A stretch of DNA of 64,000 bases. Origin: CAVPJW01 sp963705525 (GTDB lineage: Bacteria; Acidobacteriota; Vicinamibacteria; Vicinamibacterales; CAVPJW01). Of the stretch, positions 1 through 8,670 are shown piece after piece. The number at the start of each line of letters is the position of its first letter. Position 1 is the first letter of the stretch. Below the pieces are notes generated by a model. The model searched no databases. It was given only the letters and a program-made list of their open reading frames with translations, and was not told the origin of the DNA. Location: positions 124,001 through 188,000 of the forward strand of contig CAVPJW010000003.1 of NCBI GenBank assembly GCA_963705525.1, read 5' to 3'. Made by a program: the position numbers and the translations under genes.

Positions 1-170
1 GGCTCATGCTGGCGGGCCTCATTGTAGCGTCGAAGCCGCCGAGGAGCGTGGCGCCGTCGCCGAGGTCTCGATCGGTCAGCCGGTTGAAACTGCGTCATCG
101 GAGGTCGAGGCCTTCCGACGCGATGAGCGACTTTTTCCACTACAATGAGCGCCTCCAGCAACAGCGAAGC

Positions 171-2585
171 ATGCCGCTAGCGGCCGGCACCCGCCTCGGT
201 CCTTACGAGATCCTCGGCCAGATCGGCGCCGGCGGGATGGGCGAGGTGTATCGGGCGCGCGACGCGCGCCTGCACCGCGATGTGGCCATCAAGGTGCTGC
301 CGACGTCGTTCTCTGCGGATCCCGATCGGCTGCGGCGCTTCGAGGGTGAGGCGCGGGCGGCTTCGGCGCTCAATCATCCGAACATTCTGACAATCCACGA
401 CATCGGGTCCGACGAAGGCGCCCCTTACCTCGTGTCGGAGCTGCTCCAAGGAGAGTCTCTCCGGGATCGGCTGCAAAGTGGCGCGCTCAAATCCGGCACG
501 GCGGTCGATTTCGCCAAACAGGTCGCTCAGGGACTCGCGGCGGCGCACAAGCAGGGGATCGTGCACCGCGACTTGAAACCGGAGAACCTGTTCGTGCTGG
601 AAGACGGCCGCGTCAAGATCCTCGACTTCGGGCTGGCAAAGCTCACCCGACCTGAATCTTCCGTCTCGGATGAAAGCCATGCCCTCACGACGCCCGCCGA
701 GACCGAGCCGGGAGTCGTGATGGGCACCCTCGGTTACATGTCACCCGAGCAGTTGCGGAGCCAGCCCACCGACCATCGCTCCGACATCTTCTCGCTCGGC
801 GCGATCCTCTACGAAATGCTGGCGGGCCGAAGGGCCTTCTCAAAATCCACGCCCGTCGACACGATCAGTGCGGTTCTCAACGAGGAGCCGGCCGAGCTCT
901 CCAAGACCGTCGACGGCCTCTCGCCCGGTCTCGAACGGATCGTCAGGCGGTGTCTCGAGAAAAGCCCGGAGGCGCGCTTTCAGTCGGCCCGCGATCTCGC
1001 CTTCGCGCTGAATGAAAGCGCTGCCCTTCCTTCCGCCTCTCAGGCGATTGCTGCTCCCTCGGCGCCGGGCCGATCGACGAATCTTTCCCGAAGGTTCGCC
1101 GTCGGGCTGATCGCTGCCGCAGCCGTTGGCCTCGTCATCTTCATCGCTGGGAGAACGGGACGGTTGCGCCCCTGGATGGCCAAGGCCGGCGAGACCCGGA
1201 CCGGCCGGATCGCGTCGCTTGCCGTCCTGCCGCTGAGAGATCTCACCGGCGATCCCCAGCAGCAATACTTCGTCGACGGCATGACCGAGGCCATCACCGC
1301 GAGCCTGGCGGAGATTCGGTCGCTCAAAGTCATCTCGCGCACCTCCGCGAGCGAGTACGCGGGCGCGAAGAAGCCGCTGCGCGACATCGCCCACGAGCTC
1401 GGCGTCGATGCGATCGTGGAGGGATCGGTCGCGCGCGCCGGAAACCGGGTGCGCGTCACGACCGAGCTGATCGAGGCGAACAGCGACACTCACCTCTGGG
1501 CGAAGAGCTTCGAGCGGGAGCTCGGCGACGTTCTCGCACTGCAGAGCGAAATCGCTCGCGCCGTGGCCGAGCGGACCGAGGCCTCACTGACTGCCGACGA
1601 GAAGAGTCGACTGACGCCAAGCCATCCGGTGGACGCGAAGGCCTACGAGGCATACCTCCTGGGTCGCTTCCTTCTGGATCAAGGAACGGAGGAATCGCTG
1701 AACAAGGCGCGCGATCAGTTCACGACCGCGCTCGAGATCCAGAACGACTACGCCGCCGCATACGCCGGGCTCGCCAGCTACTACGCGGTCCTGCCGTTCT
1801 ACAGCGCGCTCTCCCCGGCCGAAGTCTTCCCCAAGGCCCGCGCCGCGGTCGAAAAATCTCTTGAGCTCGACGAAGGGCTCGCCGATGCCCACGCGTCACT
1901 CGCCTACATCCGTGCCTACTACGAGTGGGATTGGGCCGCCGCGGAGCGCGAGTTCCGGCGGGCTCTCGAGCTTCGGCCGAGCTTCGCGGATGCGCATTTC
2001 TCGTACAGCCGTTTTCTCGCGGCGGCCGGCCGCATGGACGAGGCGATGGCCGAGATCCGCCGCGCTCAGGATCTGGATCCCCGCTCGCTCTCTCTGAAGG
2101 CAAATCACGCGCTGCTCTCGTACTTCGCCGGTCACTACGACGAGGCCTTGAAGGAGCTCGGCGACATCCGCCAGCTCGACCCCGCGCTGCCGCTCGCGCA
2201 CTGGGGCATCGGGCTGGTCTACGAACAAAAGGGCATGGAAAAGGAGGCGATCGCCGCGCTGCTCAAAGCGACGAGCCTCTCAGGAAGCCTCAACATGAAG
2301 TCGTCGCTGGGCCACGCCTACGCACAATTCGGCAAGCGGAAGGAAGCGCAGGAGATTCTCAAGTTGCTGAAGGATCGCTCCAAGCAGAGCTACGTGCCGT
2401 CCTACCATTTCGTCCTGGTCCACGCCGGTCTCGGAGAAAAAGACCTCGCCTTCGAATGGCTCGAGAGGGCGTATCAGGAACGCTCGACGGTCCTCGCCTA
2501 TCTCCGGCTCGATCCGCGACTCGCGCCCTTGCGCGGCGACCCGCGCTTCGCAAGCCTGCTGGCCCGTCTCGGAATCGGCTCATGA
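171..2585 (+). CDS. Membrane Ser/Thr protein kinase with TolB-like and TPR domains
   Basis: Predicted PknB-type kinase, 804 aa, anchored in the inner membrane and phosphorylating Ser/Thr of unknown targets. Counting from ATG 171: glycine loop GAGGMGEV (19-26), VAIK lysine 41, HRDLKPEN (132-139), DFG (152-154), GTLGYMSPEQ after it; one hydrophobic segment about 309-327; a TolB/FlgO-like domain about 347-473 (SLAVLPLRDL, VDAIVEGSV); then several TPR-like repeats to the C-terminus. The frame is open from position 6, with another ATG at 123. 171 is preferred because related kinases start just before GTRLGPYEI, although no clear ribosome site precedes it. This architecture is common in Acidobacteriota. 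All catalytic residues are present, so it should be active. Confidence 0.9.
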   Translation: MPLAAGTRLGPYEILGQIGAGGMGEVYRARDARLHRDVAIKVLPTSFSADPDRLRRFEGEARAASALNHPNILTIHDIGSDEGAPYLVSELLQGESLRDRLQSGALKSGTAVDFAKQVAQGLAAAHKQGIVHRDLKPENLFVLEDGRVKILDFGLAKLTRPESSVSDESHALTTPAETEPGVVMGTLGYMSPEQLRSQPTDHRSDIFSLGAILYEMLAGRRAFSKSTPVDTISAVLNEEPAELSKTVDGLSPGLERIVRRCLEKSPEARFQSARDLAFALNESAALPSASQAIAAPSAPGRSTNLSRRFAVGLIAAAAVGLVIFIAGRTGRLRPWMAKAGETRTGRIASLAVLPLRDLTGDPQQQYFVDGMTEAITASLAEIRSLKVISRTSASEYAGAKKPLRDIAHELGVDAIVEGSVARAGNRVRVTTELIEANSDTHLWAKSFERELGDVLALQSEIARAVAERTEASLTADEKSRLTPSHPVDAKAYEAYLLGRFLLDQGTEESLNKARDQFTTALEIQNDYAAAYAGLASYYAVLPFYSALSPAEVFPKARAAVEKSLELDEGLADAHASLAYIRAYYEWDWAAAEREFRRALELRPSFADAHFSYSRFLAAAGRMDEAMAEIRRAQDLDPRSLSLKANHALLSYFAGHYDEALKELGDIRQLDPALPLAHWGIGLVYEQKGMEKEAIAALLKATSLSGSLNMKSSLGHAYAQFGKRKEAQEILKLLKDRSKQSYVPSYHFVLVHAGLGEKDLAFEWLERAYQERSTVLAYLRLDPRLAPLRGDPRFASLLARLGIGS

Positions 2586-2807
2586 CCGAAGAACTAAGAA
2601 CAAAGAACTAAGAACTACATCAAGGCCCCTCCCTTCGTAGCACCCTTCTCCATACGAACCGGGATCCCTCGAGGCGTCATCGACGACGACGACCTGGAGA
2701 TCGTAAAGCGTCTGCCCGAGAGCGCTCTTCACGGCACGTTGGAGCAGCCGAGGCCGATCGTGAGTGGTGATGATGATGCTGAGCAGCGGACTACCTGCCG
2801 CGTTCAT
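2580..2807 (-). pseudogene. Glycosyltransferase family 2 N-terminal remnant
   Basis: From an ATG at 2807 the minus strand encodes about 45 residues that match the start of a family 2 glycosyltransferase: the first strand LLSIIITTHDRP, helix LLQRAVKSALGQT, and the nucleotide-binding VVVDDASRD. After that the resemblance stops and the frame runs through a heptamer repeat array (2589-2616) to a stop. No acceptor-binding or DXD region exists anywhere nearby. It is therefore a truncated relic, not a working gene. Whether the loss is due to repeat-associated deletion cannot be decided from this window. Confidence 0.7.
2589..2616. repeat. Heptamer array (AAGAACT type)
   Basis: Four uninterrupted 7-base units, three AAGAACT and one AAGAACA, directly after the kinase stop codon. 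Related arrays occur at other gene junctions in the window. Confidence 0.85.
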
Positions 2808-2860
2808 AGGTGGAGCGATTCGTGTCGTCTTGAAACGTCGTCGGCGCGCCGGAAGAATCG

Positions 2861-3410
2861 CTAAGAGTCGTCTTTGACCCAATACTTCGCGAACTCTTCC
2901 ATGAACGTCAGCGACTCGAACGATTTCATGCGATCGAGGAAGAGCACGCCGTCAAGATGGTCGGTACTCGTGGAGGAGCACGCGCGCGGAAAAATTCTTC
3001 CCTCGGACATCGATGCGATTGCCGTCTCGATCCAGCGCGCGGATGTGCACGTCCACCGGACGGGACACGCGTCCGCGCACGTCGGGGATGCTGAGACATC
3101 CTTCCCAGTCGTCCGCCGTCCGATCGCCGATCGACACGATCTCCGGATTGACAACCACGATCGTCGGGGTGTCGGCCTCCTCGTGGTCCTCCGGCCGTTC
3201 GCCAGACGGATCGATCATGGCGACGAACACCCGCAGCCCTTCGTGCACCTGCGGCGCGGCCAGCCCGACGCCGTGATACTCGTGCATGGTCTCGATCATG
3301 TCATCGACGAGCTTCTGAAAGGGGACGCTGCGGATGACCGGGCGATCGAGAGTGCGTGCCGGCGAGCGCAGGACGGGGTGGCCCATGCGGGCGACCTTGA
3401 GAATGGACAT
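2861..3410 (-). CDS. def: Peptide deformylase, apparent frameshift in the active site
   Basis: Removes the formyl group from N-terminal Met of new proteins; cytosolic metalloenzyme. From ATG 3410 the frame gives motif 1 GVGLAAPQ and motif 2 EGCLS. Motif 3 is split: the frame reads LLHEY and then stops, while the next frame continues DHLDGVLFLDRM to a stop at 2861. Removing one base of the GG pair at 2963-2964 restores HEYDHLDG and a normal 182-residue protein. The extra base abuts GTAC (2964-2967). Because deformylase is usually essential and the rest is intact, a read error is more likely than a pseudogene, but another def copy elsewhere cannot be excluded. Confidence 0.9.
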
Positions 3411-3450
3411 GGATGAGAAGATTATATCGTTCAGACCCGCGACGCCTCAG

Positions 3451-3499
3451 CCTTGAGCCTTGGGTCTTGTGCCGCAGACCTTGCGCCTTGAGCCCTGAG
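3451..3499. repeat. Heptamer array (CCTTGAG type)
   Basis: Seven consecutive 7-base units (CCTTGAG, CCTTGGG, TCTTGTG, one diverged unit, CCTTGCG, CCTTGAG, CCCTGAG) ending just before the NUDIX start codon at 3509. The consensus differs from the AAGAACT arrays but the period is the same. Confidence 0.75.
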
Positions 3500-3508
3500 C
3501 GACTGGCG

Positions 3509-4039
3509 ATGCCCCACCGCCACGACGACCTGACGTTTCGTTTCTGCCCGCGCTGCGCGGCGCCCTTGAGTCTCAAGCGGCTCAAGGCCACCGAGCCCGA
3601 GCGCCTGGTGTGCGATGCGTGCGGTTTCGTCTTTTATCTCGATCCGAAGATTGCGGTCGGCACCATCATCCGTGCCGACGACGATCGCATCGTCCTCGTG
3701 CGGCGGGCCATCGAGCCCGGGTTCGGAAAGTGGGTTTTTCCAGGAGGCTACGTCGATCGCGGCGAGGAGGTCAGGTTCGCCGCCATCCGCGAGGCCCGCG
3801 AAGAGTCGGGCCTCGACATTCGCATCGATCGGCTCGTGAACATCTACTCGTACGCCGGTCGCGCGCCGATCGTCATCGTGTATGCGGCCACGGCCATCGG
3901 CGGGGTTCTCACCGCAGACGATGAAAGCTCGGAAGCCGATCTCTTCGAGGCCGAACGCATCCCGTGGGAGGACCTGGCGTTCCCCAGCACACGGGAAGCA
4001 CTCAAGGAGTACTACCGCTTAGCCCAACGCGTCGGCTGA
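3509..4039 (+). CDS. NUDIX hydrolase with N-terminal zinc ribbon
   Basis: 176 aa. An N-terminal zinc ribbon (CPRC at about 14-17 and CDAC at about 36-39) precedes a NUDIX domain with a complete box, GYVDRGEE followed by REAREESGL, so nucleoside-diphosphate-linked substrates are hydrolysed at the pyrophosphate. The zinc-ribbon arrangement resembles the NudC/ADP-ribose pyrophosphatase-like group, but the exact substrate cannot be read from sequence. The ATG at 3509 is chosen because the upstream part of the open frame is made of heptamer repeat. The 3' end overlaps the convergent aldolase gene by 21 bases. Confidence 0.85.
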   Translation: MPHRHDDLTFRFCPRCAAPLSLKRLKATEPERLVCDACGFVFYLDPKIAVGTIIRADDDRIVLVRRAIEPGFGKWVFPGGYVDRGEEVRFAAIREAREESGLDIRIDRLVNIYSYAGRAPIVIVYAATAIGGVLTADDESSEADLFEAERIPWEDLAFPSTREALKEYYRLAQRVG

Positions 4040-5029
4040 GGTGGCGCCATACGCCGCGAACCACGGCGTCGAGGCCTTGAGCCGATCGTTGACATTCCTG
4101 ATGTTCGCCACGCCTTCCGATTCGAGCCACTTCCGGAACGCGGCCACTCCCTGCTTCGCGTAGACGGGGATGCCCTCTTTCCAGGTGGCCCGGCCGCAGA
4201 GCACGCCGGCGAACTTGACGCCGGATTCCGCGGCGAGCTCGAGCGATTCGGTGAACTCGGCGTTGCTGACGCCTGCCGACAGGTAGATGAACGGCTTGGT
4301 GGCAACCTTCGCAGCCTCGTTGAAGAGGCGCTTCGCGTCGGCTCGCGAATACGCGCCGGTGCCCGCAAAGGCCTTGGCGCCTTCCACGAACTTCATGTTG
4401 ATCGGGACTTCGACCTTCATCACGTCAACCCCGTACCGATCCTTCGTGAACTCCGCCATGCTGCCCGTGACGATCTGCGGCTTCTTCTTCGCGAAATCGC
4501 CGCCCTTCTCGTCGCCGCCGGCGGGGTCGTAGCCCACGAACTCGAGAAAGAACGGAATGTCGTTGGCGCGGCACTCGTCACCAATGCGCTCGACGAACGC
4601 ATGCTTCTCTTCGTTGATGGCCTTGGCCTCGAACGGCGTGTAGTAGATGAGCACCTTGATGCAGTTGGCTCCCGCCTCCTTCAGCCGCCGGACCGACCAC
4701 TCGTTCAGGAGATCGGGAATGCGGCCGGGCCGGGTGTTGTCGTAACCGGTCTGCTCGTACGCCAGGAGCAGTCCGGCGTTCTTCGCGCGCTTCTTGGAGG
4801 CGTTCAGCCCCCACTCAGGATCCAGGAGGATCGCGCTGGCGTGAGGCGTGAGGACCTCGGCCACGGTCGACTTGAACTCGTCCATCATGTCGTCGGTCAC
4901 TTCGCTCCCGCGTTCCTTGGCCAGAGCCTTCTTGAGCGATCCTCGTTGATCCATGGCGGCCGCCGCAATCACGCCTCGACCGTCGGAGACGGCCTTCATA
5001 CCTGCCAGTTTGCCGGGTGTCAGCTTCAC
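4019..5029 (-). CDS. lacD: Tagatose 1,6-bisphosphate aldolase (LacD family)
   Basis: 336 aa class I aldolase of the LacD/DeoC fold, expected to cleave tagatose or fructose 1,6-bisphosphate into dihydroxyacetone phosphate and glyceraldehyde 3-phosphate. Landmarks are AAAAMDQRGSLKK near the N-terminus, a TGYD segment, VDVMKVEVP (the Schiff-base lysine region) and FIYLSAGVS. The start is a GTG at 5029, preceded by a GGAGGTAGGAG ribosome site. No other tagatose pathway gene lies nearby, so the role may be general sugar-phosphate metabolism. Convergent with the NUDIX gene. Confidence 0.85.
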   Translation of the reverse strand: MKLTPGKLAGMKAVSDGRGVIAAAAMDQRGSLKKALAKERGSEVTDDMMDEFKSTVAEVLTPHASAILLDPEWGLNASKKRAKNAGLLLAYEQTGYDNTRPGRIPDLLNEWSVRRLKEAGANCIKVLIYYTPFEAKAINEEKHAFVERIGDECRANDIPFFLEFVGYDPAGGDEKGGDFAKKKPQIVTGSMAEFTKDRYGVDVMKVEVPINMKFVEGAKAFAGTGAYSRADAKRLFNEAAKVATKPFIYLSAGVSNAEFTESLELAAESGVKFAGVLCGRATWKEGIPVYAKQGVAAFRKWLESEGVANIRNVNDRLKASTPWFAAYGATSADALG

Positions 5030-5057
5030 GCTCCTACCTCCTCCAAGCCAATTTCAG

Positions 5058-6242
5058 TCAATCGGGAACTTTGTATTGTACTACCGGGAACCGCAAGTCT
5101 TCCACGGAGGCGCTGGCAACGGCGGCGCTGACGAGGTCATCGATCGGCAGCGACAATTCCGCCGCCTCCACATCCTGCAGGCGCGCCTTGGTTTCAGGGT
5201 GCTTCGGAGTGAACAGGGTGCAGCAGTCCTGATCGGGGATGATCGAGATCGGAAAGGTGCCGAGGCGCTGGGCCTCCGCGACGATCTCCTCCTTGTCCAT
5301 CCCGATGAGAGGCCGCAGGATCGGCATGGATGTCGCCGACTGGATGGCGATGAGATTCTCGAGCGTCTGCGACGCCACCTGGCCGATCACTTCGCCGGTG
5401 ACTAGCGCGCGCGCCCGCATCTGGCGTGCGATCCGCTCGGCGATCCTCAGCATCAGGCGTCGGTAGACGATCACGCGCATCGGACCCGGCACCGACAGCA
5501 CGACCTGCCGCTGCATTTCGCCGAACGCCACCTGAAAGAGCCGTGATCGGTGCTGGTAGGTGGTGAGGAGTGCACCGATCTCCTGCACCTTGTCCTGCGA
5601 CGCCCGCGACAGGAACGGATAGCTGTGAAAGTGCACCAGGAGGACGCTGCAGCCTCGCTTCATCAGGCGATAGGCCGCCACCGGCGAGTCGATGCCGCCC
5701 GAGAGCAGACAGACCACTCGCCCTCCCGTGCCGGTCGGGAGACCGCCCGGTCCGCGTTCCTTGCCGAAGAAGTAGAACGCTTCGTCGGTCAGCATTTCGA
5801 CGTGCACGGTGAGCTCGGGATCGTTCAGATCCACGCGCCAGCCGCGCGCACGCTGAATCGCGGCGCCGAGCATTCGCTCGATTTCGGGCGACGTCATCGG
5901 AAAGCGCTTGTCGGCGCGGCGGGCCGAGACTTCGAAGCTCGCCACATCGATGTGTTCGAGATCGCTGACGATCTGCGCGGCGAGCCTGTCGATGTCGAGA
6001 GGGGACCTTCCGGCGCGCGCAAAGTTGGCAATGCCAAACACGTGCGCGACACGTTGGCGGACCATGTCCCATTCGACGCCAGGACCGAGCACCAGTTCGA
6101 TGCGGCCCATGAGCGACCTGACGTGAGGCACGTCGAGATCGCTCGTCGCGCGGCGCAGATTGCGAACCAGGTGCGCGATGAACCAGGGGCGATTCCGGCC
6201 CTTGAGGGCGATCTCCTGATAATGGACGACGATCGAGCGCAT
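5058..6242 (-). CDS. thiI: tRNA 4-thiouridine synthase ThiI
   Basis: 394 aa. Transfers sulfur to U8 of tRNA and can contribute to thiazole synthesis for thiamine. The N-terminus shows the ferredoxin-like and THUMP domains (YQEIALKGRN, then FARAGRSP and VSARRADKRFP); the ATP-pyrophosphatase loop is LLSGGIDSPVAAYRL; a later segment GEVIGQVASQT is typical. A CC pair occurs in DQDCCTLF, but there is no C-terminal rhodanese domain, as in many short ThiI proteins. ATG 6242 is preferred to the upstream start because ThiI proteins begin just before the YQEIALKG segment. Lies 25 bases after hpnE and is probably cotranscribed with it. Confidence 0.92.
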   Translation of the reverse strand: MRSIVVHYQEIALKGRNRPWFIAHLVRNLRRATSDLDVPHVRSLMGRIELVLGPGVEWDMVRQRVAHVFGIANFARAGRSPLDIDRLAAQIVSDLEHIDVASFEVSARRADKRFPMTSPEIERMLGAAIQRARGWRVDLNDPELTVHVEMLTDEAFYFFGKERGPGGLPTGTGGRVVCLLSGGIDSPVAAYRLMKRGCSVLLVHFHSYPFLSRASQDKVQEIGALLTTYQHRSRLFQVAFGEMQRQVVLSVPGPMRVIVYRRLMLRIAERIARQMRARALVTGEVIGQVASQTLENLIAIQSATSMPILRPLIGMDKEEIVAEAQRLGTFPISIIPDQDCCTLFTPKHPETKARLQDVEAAELSLPIDDLVSAAVASASVEDLRFPVVQYKVPD

Positions 6243-6267
6243 GACTGGCACGGTTCGGTCTTCGAGT

Positions 6268-7615
6268 CTACACGCCAAGCAGCTCGCCGGCGGCTTCCGA
6301 CGCGCGATAGCCGCTCCTGGCAGCGCCCTCGATTGTGGCGGGAAGGCCGGTGTCCGTCCAGTCGCCGGCCAGCAGGAAATTCGGCACCGCAGTTCGCGTG
6401 CCAGGCCGCTCGGGCTGTCCCGGCGCGAGGGAAAATGTCCCGCGCCGCTCGCGAACGACGGTCGTACGGCGGATACGGGCCGAGCGGGCTTTCGGTATCG
6501 CGTCGCAGATCTCGCGGACGGCGACCTCGGTCAACTCCGCATTCGACAGGCTCACGAGATCGTTGGCTCCGCTCGCGACCATCGTGAGATGCGACGTGTC
6601 CCCGCCGACAATCAGGCGCTTGTCGAACAGCCACTGCAACGGCCGGCCCGGCAGGCCGACGAACGGCACGTCGAGAATGGGTCGATCGAGCCAGAGGTTG
6701 ACGGTGGCCAACGGTGAGGAAGCCATCCGGGTTGCGCACTCGATGACTGGAGTCAGGCCGACTGTTTCGCCTTCGAGGAGGGCGCCGAGCGCATGCCACG
6801 GCACGGCGGAAATCACGACGGGCGCGATCACTCGCGCGGACTGCACGACGACGTGCACCGCGCGCCCGGACTCGATGACAACGCGAGCCGGCGCATTCAG
6901 TCGAACTTCTCCGCCTCGCGCCTCGATAAAGGCGCGGGCCGGCTCAGCGTACGCCAGATTGAGCGGCCTGGTCGGGAGGGCAATGGCGGCGTTTTCCCGA
7001 TTGCCGCTGAACATCTCGGCAAGGACCCGCGCAAAGGTGGGAGCCGCGGCCGTGGTCGGCGACTGATTCAGGGCCGCGAGCGCCAGCGGGTCCCACAGCA
7101 TTTCCCGGAGGCGATCGGTCTGGCGATTTCTGATCAGCCAGTTCTCGACCGTCTCACCGGGCGAGGCGGCGACGGCGCTTCCACCTTCGATCTGGTTCCG
7201 CGCGAGCCGCAGCGGCCGCGCCATGTTGAGCGCGGCGATCCGGTCGCGCCAATCGAGCGCCCGCCATTCTGCGATCCCGCCCAGCAAATGCCAGGGCGCC
7301 GGAAGAGGCGGACAGGTCAGCGTGCTCGATTGCCCGTTTCGGTCGATGAAAGGCACGGTCAAGGCGGGCTGAACCGCGACGTGATCCCCGGCTCCGATCG
7401 ATCTGAGAAACCGAAATGTGGCGTGGTAGCACCCGAGGAGCACGTGCTGCCCGTTGTCAACCAGCTCGCCGGTCTCGCGGTCGGCGAACGCCGTCGCTCG
7501 TCCTCCGAGCTGCGGTCGCGCCTCGAGTACCGAGCACGCTCGCCCCGTCTCCGGCCAGATCGACGGCCGCACTCAAGCCCGCAAAACCCGCGCCGATGAC
7601 GATGACGTCGAACAC
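6268..7615 (-). CDS. hpnE: Squalene-associated FAD-dependent desaturase HpnE, apparent frameshift
   Basis: FAD amine-oxidase-fold enzyme of the HpnCDE route, which converts hydroxysqualene to squalene. A GTG at 7615 with AAGGAG five bases upstream starts VFDVIVIGAGFAGLSAA, the FAD dinucleotide fold. The frame then breaks; deleting one base of the CC pair at 7530-7531, next to GTAC, joins it to VLEARPQLGGRA and the remaining 430 residues, ending with GDWTDTGLPATIEGAARSG. Reconstructed length is 448 aa, normal for the family. Follows hpnD with a repeat-filled gap. A read error is likelier than real decay because both halves are well conserved. Confidence 0.88.
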
Positions 7616-7632
7616 GGTGACTCCTTGACGGT

Positions 7633-7722
7633 AGTTCTTGGTGCTGAGTTCTTAGTGCTTGGTTCGGTTCTTAGTGCAGCCTGACTGTTCTTCCTAAGAA
7701 CCAAGAACTAAGCACTAAGAAC
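7633..7722. repeat. Heptamer arrays arranged as an inverted repeat
   Basis: Between hpnD and hpnE. Units of AGTTCTT/AGTGCTT type on the left (7633-7675) are answered on the right (7695-7722) by the complementary AAGAACC/AAGAACT/AAGCACT units, so the transcript could fold into an imperfect hairpin. It is in the middle of an operon, so a role as full terminator is doubtful; it may attenuate or stabilise mRNA. Confidence 0.75.
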
Positions 7723-8546
7723 TTCGTAACATCGTCCTCGCCCACGTCGCTGCCGCGATGAGTGCGCGGCGCGGGCGCGGGACGCGAATAACCTGTGACA
7801 GCACGTCGTAATCGGCCTGCTCGATGCGCCTGAGAATGTCCTGATAGATCGCGCCCATGATCCGCGCCGCCACCAGACGCCGCGCATCCGTGCCCGGCAG
7901 CTCGCGCTCAGCCCTGTCATAGAAGGAGCGGGCCCGCGCGCACTGAAACTGAATGAGCGCGCGGGTTCGTTCGGTCGTCGCGTCCTGATTGAGATCCTGC
8001 TCCGTGCACTCGAAGCGAGCCAGGTCTTCGAGCGGGACGTAAAGACGGCCTCTTCGCAGGTCGGCGCGGATATCGCGCACGATGTTCGTGAGCTGCAGCG
8101 CCACGCCCAGGTCCACCGCATACGCGCGCGTGCCGCTGTCGGCGTAGCCGAAGATCTCGACGCAGATCAATCCTACGGCCGAGGCGACGCGAAGACAGGT
8201 ACTGATGAAGCGCCTCGAACGTCTGATACCGAGTCAACCCCACATCCATCTCGACGCCGGCAATCACATCGTCGAATGCCTGACGCGGCAGATTGAAGCG
8301 GCGGATATAGGGTTGAAGAGTCTGTCCCTGACGCGTCTCGGGTCGACGGCCGTTGAAGCACCGGTCCAGCTCCTCGCGCCAGCCAGCCAGCTCTGCTTCG
8401 ACTCCCCCAGCCTTTGCACCCTCCCCGAATCGCTCATCGACCACATCGTCCACGGCACGGCAGAAGTCCCATACTGCAATGATGGCGTTCCGCTTGGAGC
8501 TCGGAAGGACCACGAAGGAGTAATAGAAGTTGGTGTCGCGGCTCAC
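7715..8546 (-). CDS. hpnD: Presqualene diphosphate synthase HpnD, apparent frameshift
   Basis: Trans-isoprenyl diphosphate synthase fold; makes presqualene diphosphate from two farnesyl diphosphates. The GTG at 8546 starts MSRDTNFYYSFVVLP, the usual HpnD beginning; the upstream open frame is heptamer repeat. First Asp-rich motif is DDVVDE. The frame breaks at YQTFEALHQY and resumes as CLRVASAVGLICVEIFGY if one of the GG pair at 8198-8199, next to GTAC, is removed. The second part holds LQLTNIVRDIRADLRRGRLY with the second Asp-rich motif. Reconstructed length is 276 aa. Sits between hpnC and hpnE. Confidence 0.88.
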
Positions 8547-8560
8547 GGGTGATACCCAAA

Positions 8561-8595
8561 GCAATGAGCAAAGAGCGACGAGCAAAGAGTCGTCA
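8561..8595. repeat. Heptamer array (GCAAAGA type)
   Basis: Units GCAATGA, GCAAAGA, GCGACGA, GCAAAGA and a diverged fifth, between hpnC and the hpnD start. A related CGCTGCTCATTGC stretch follows at about 8665. Confidence 0.65.
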
Positions 8596-8670
8596 GCCAA
8601 CGCGCAGCAAGCGAGGCGAAGACGGTCGACGAGGATCGCGCCGCACTTGTCGTTGCTCGGCACTCGCTGC

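Noticed and set aside
840..1493. Minus-strand open frames inside the kinase gene
   Set aside because: They are shadow frames with Arg/Asp-rich translations that overlap a strongly supported kinase-TPR gene.
2940..2975. Programmed ribosomal frameshifting in def and other broken genes
   Set aside because: No slippery heptamer with downstream structure is shared; breaks fall inside active sites of many unrelated genes and share only short GTAC or CTGC contexts, better explained by read error.
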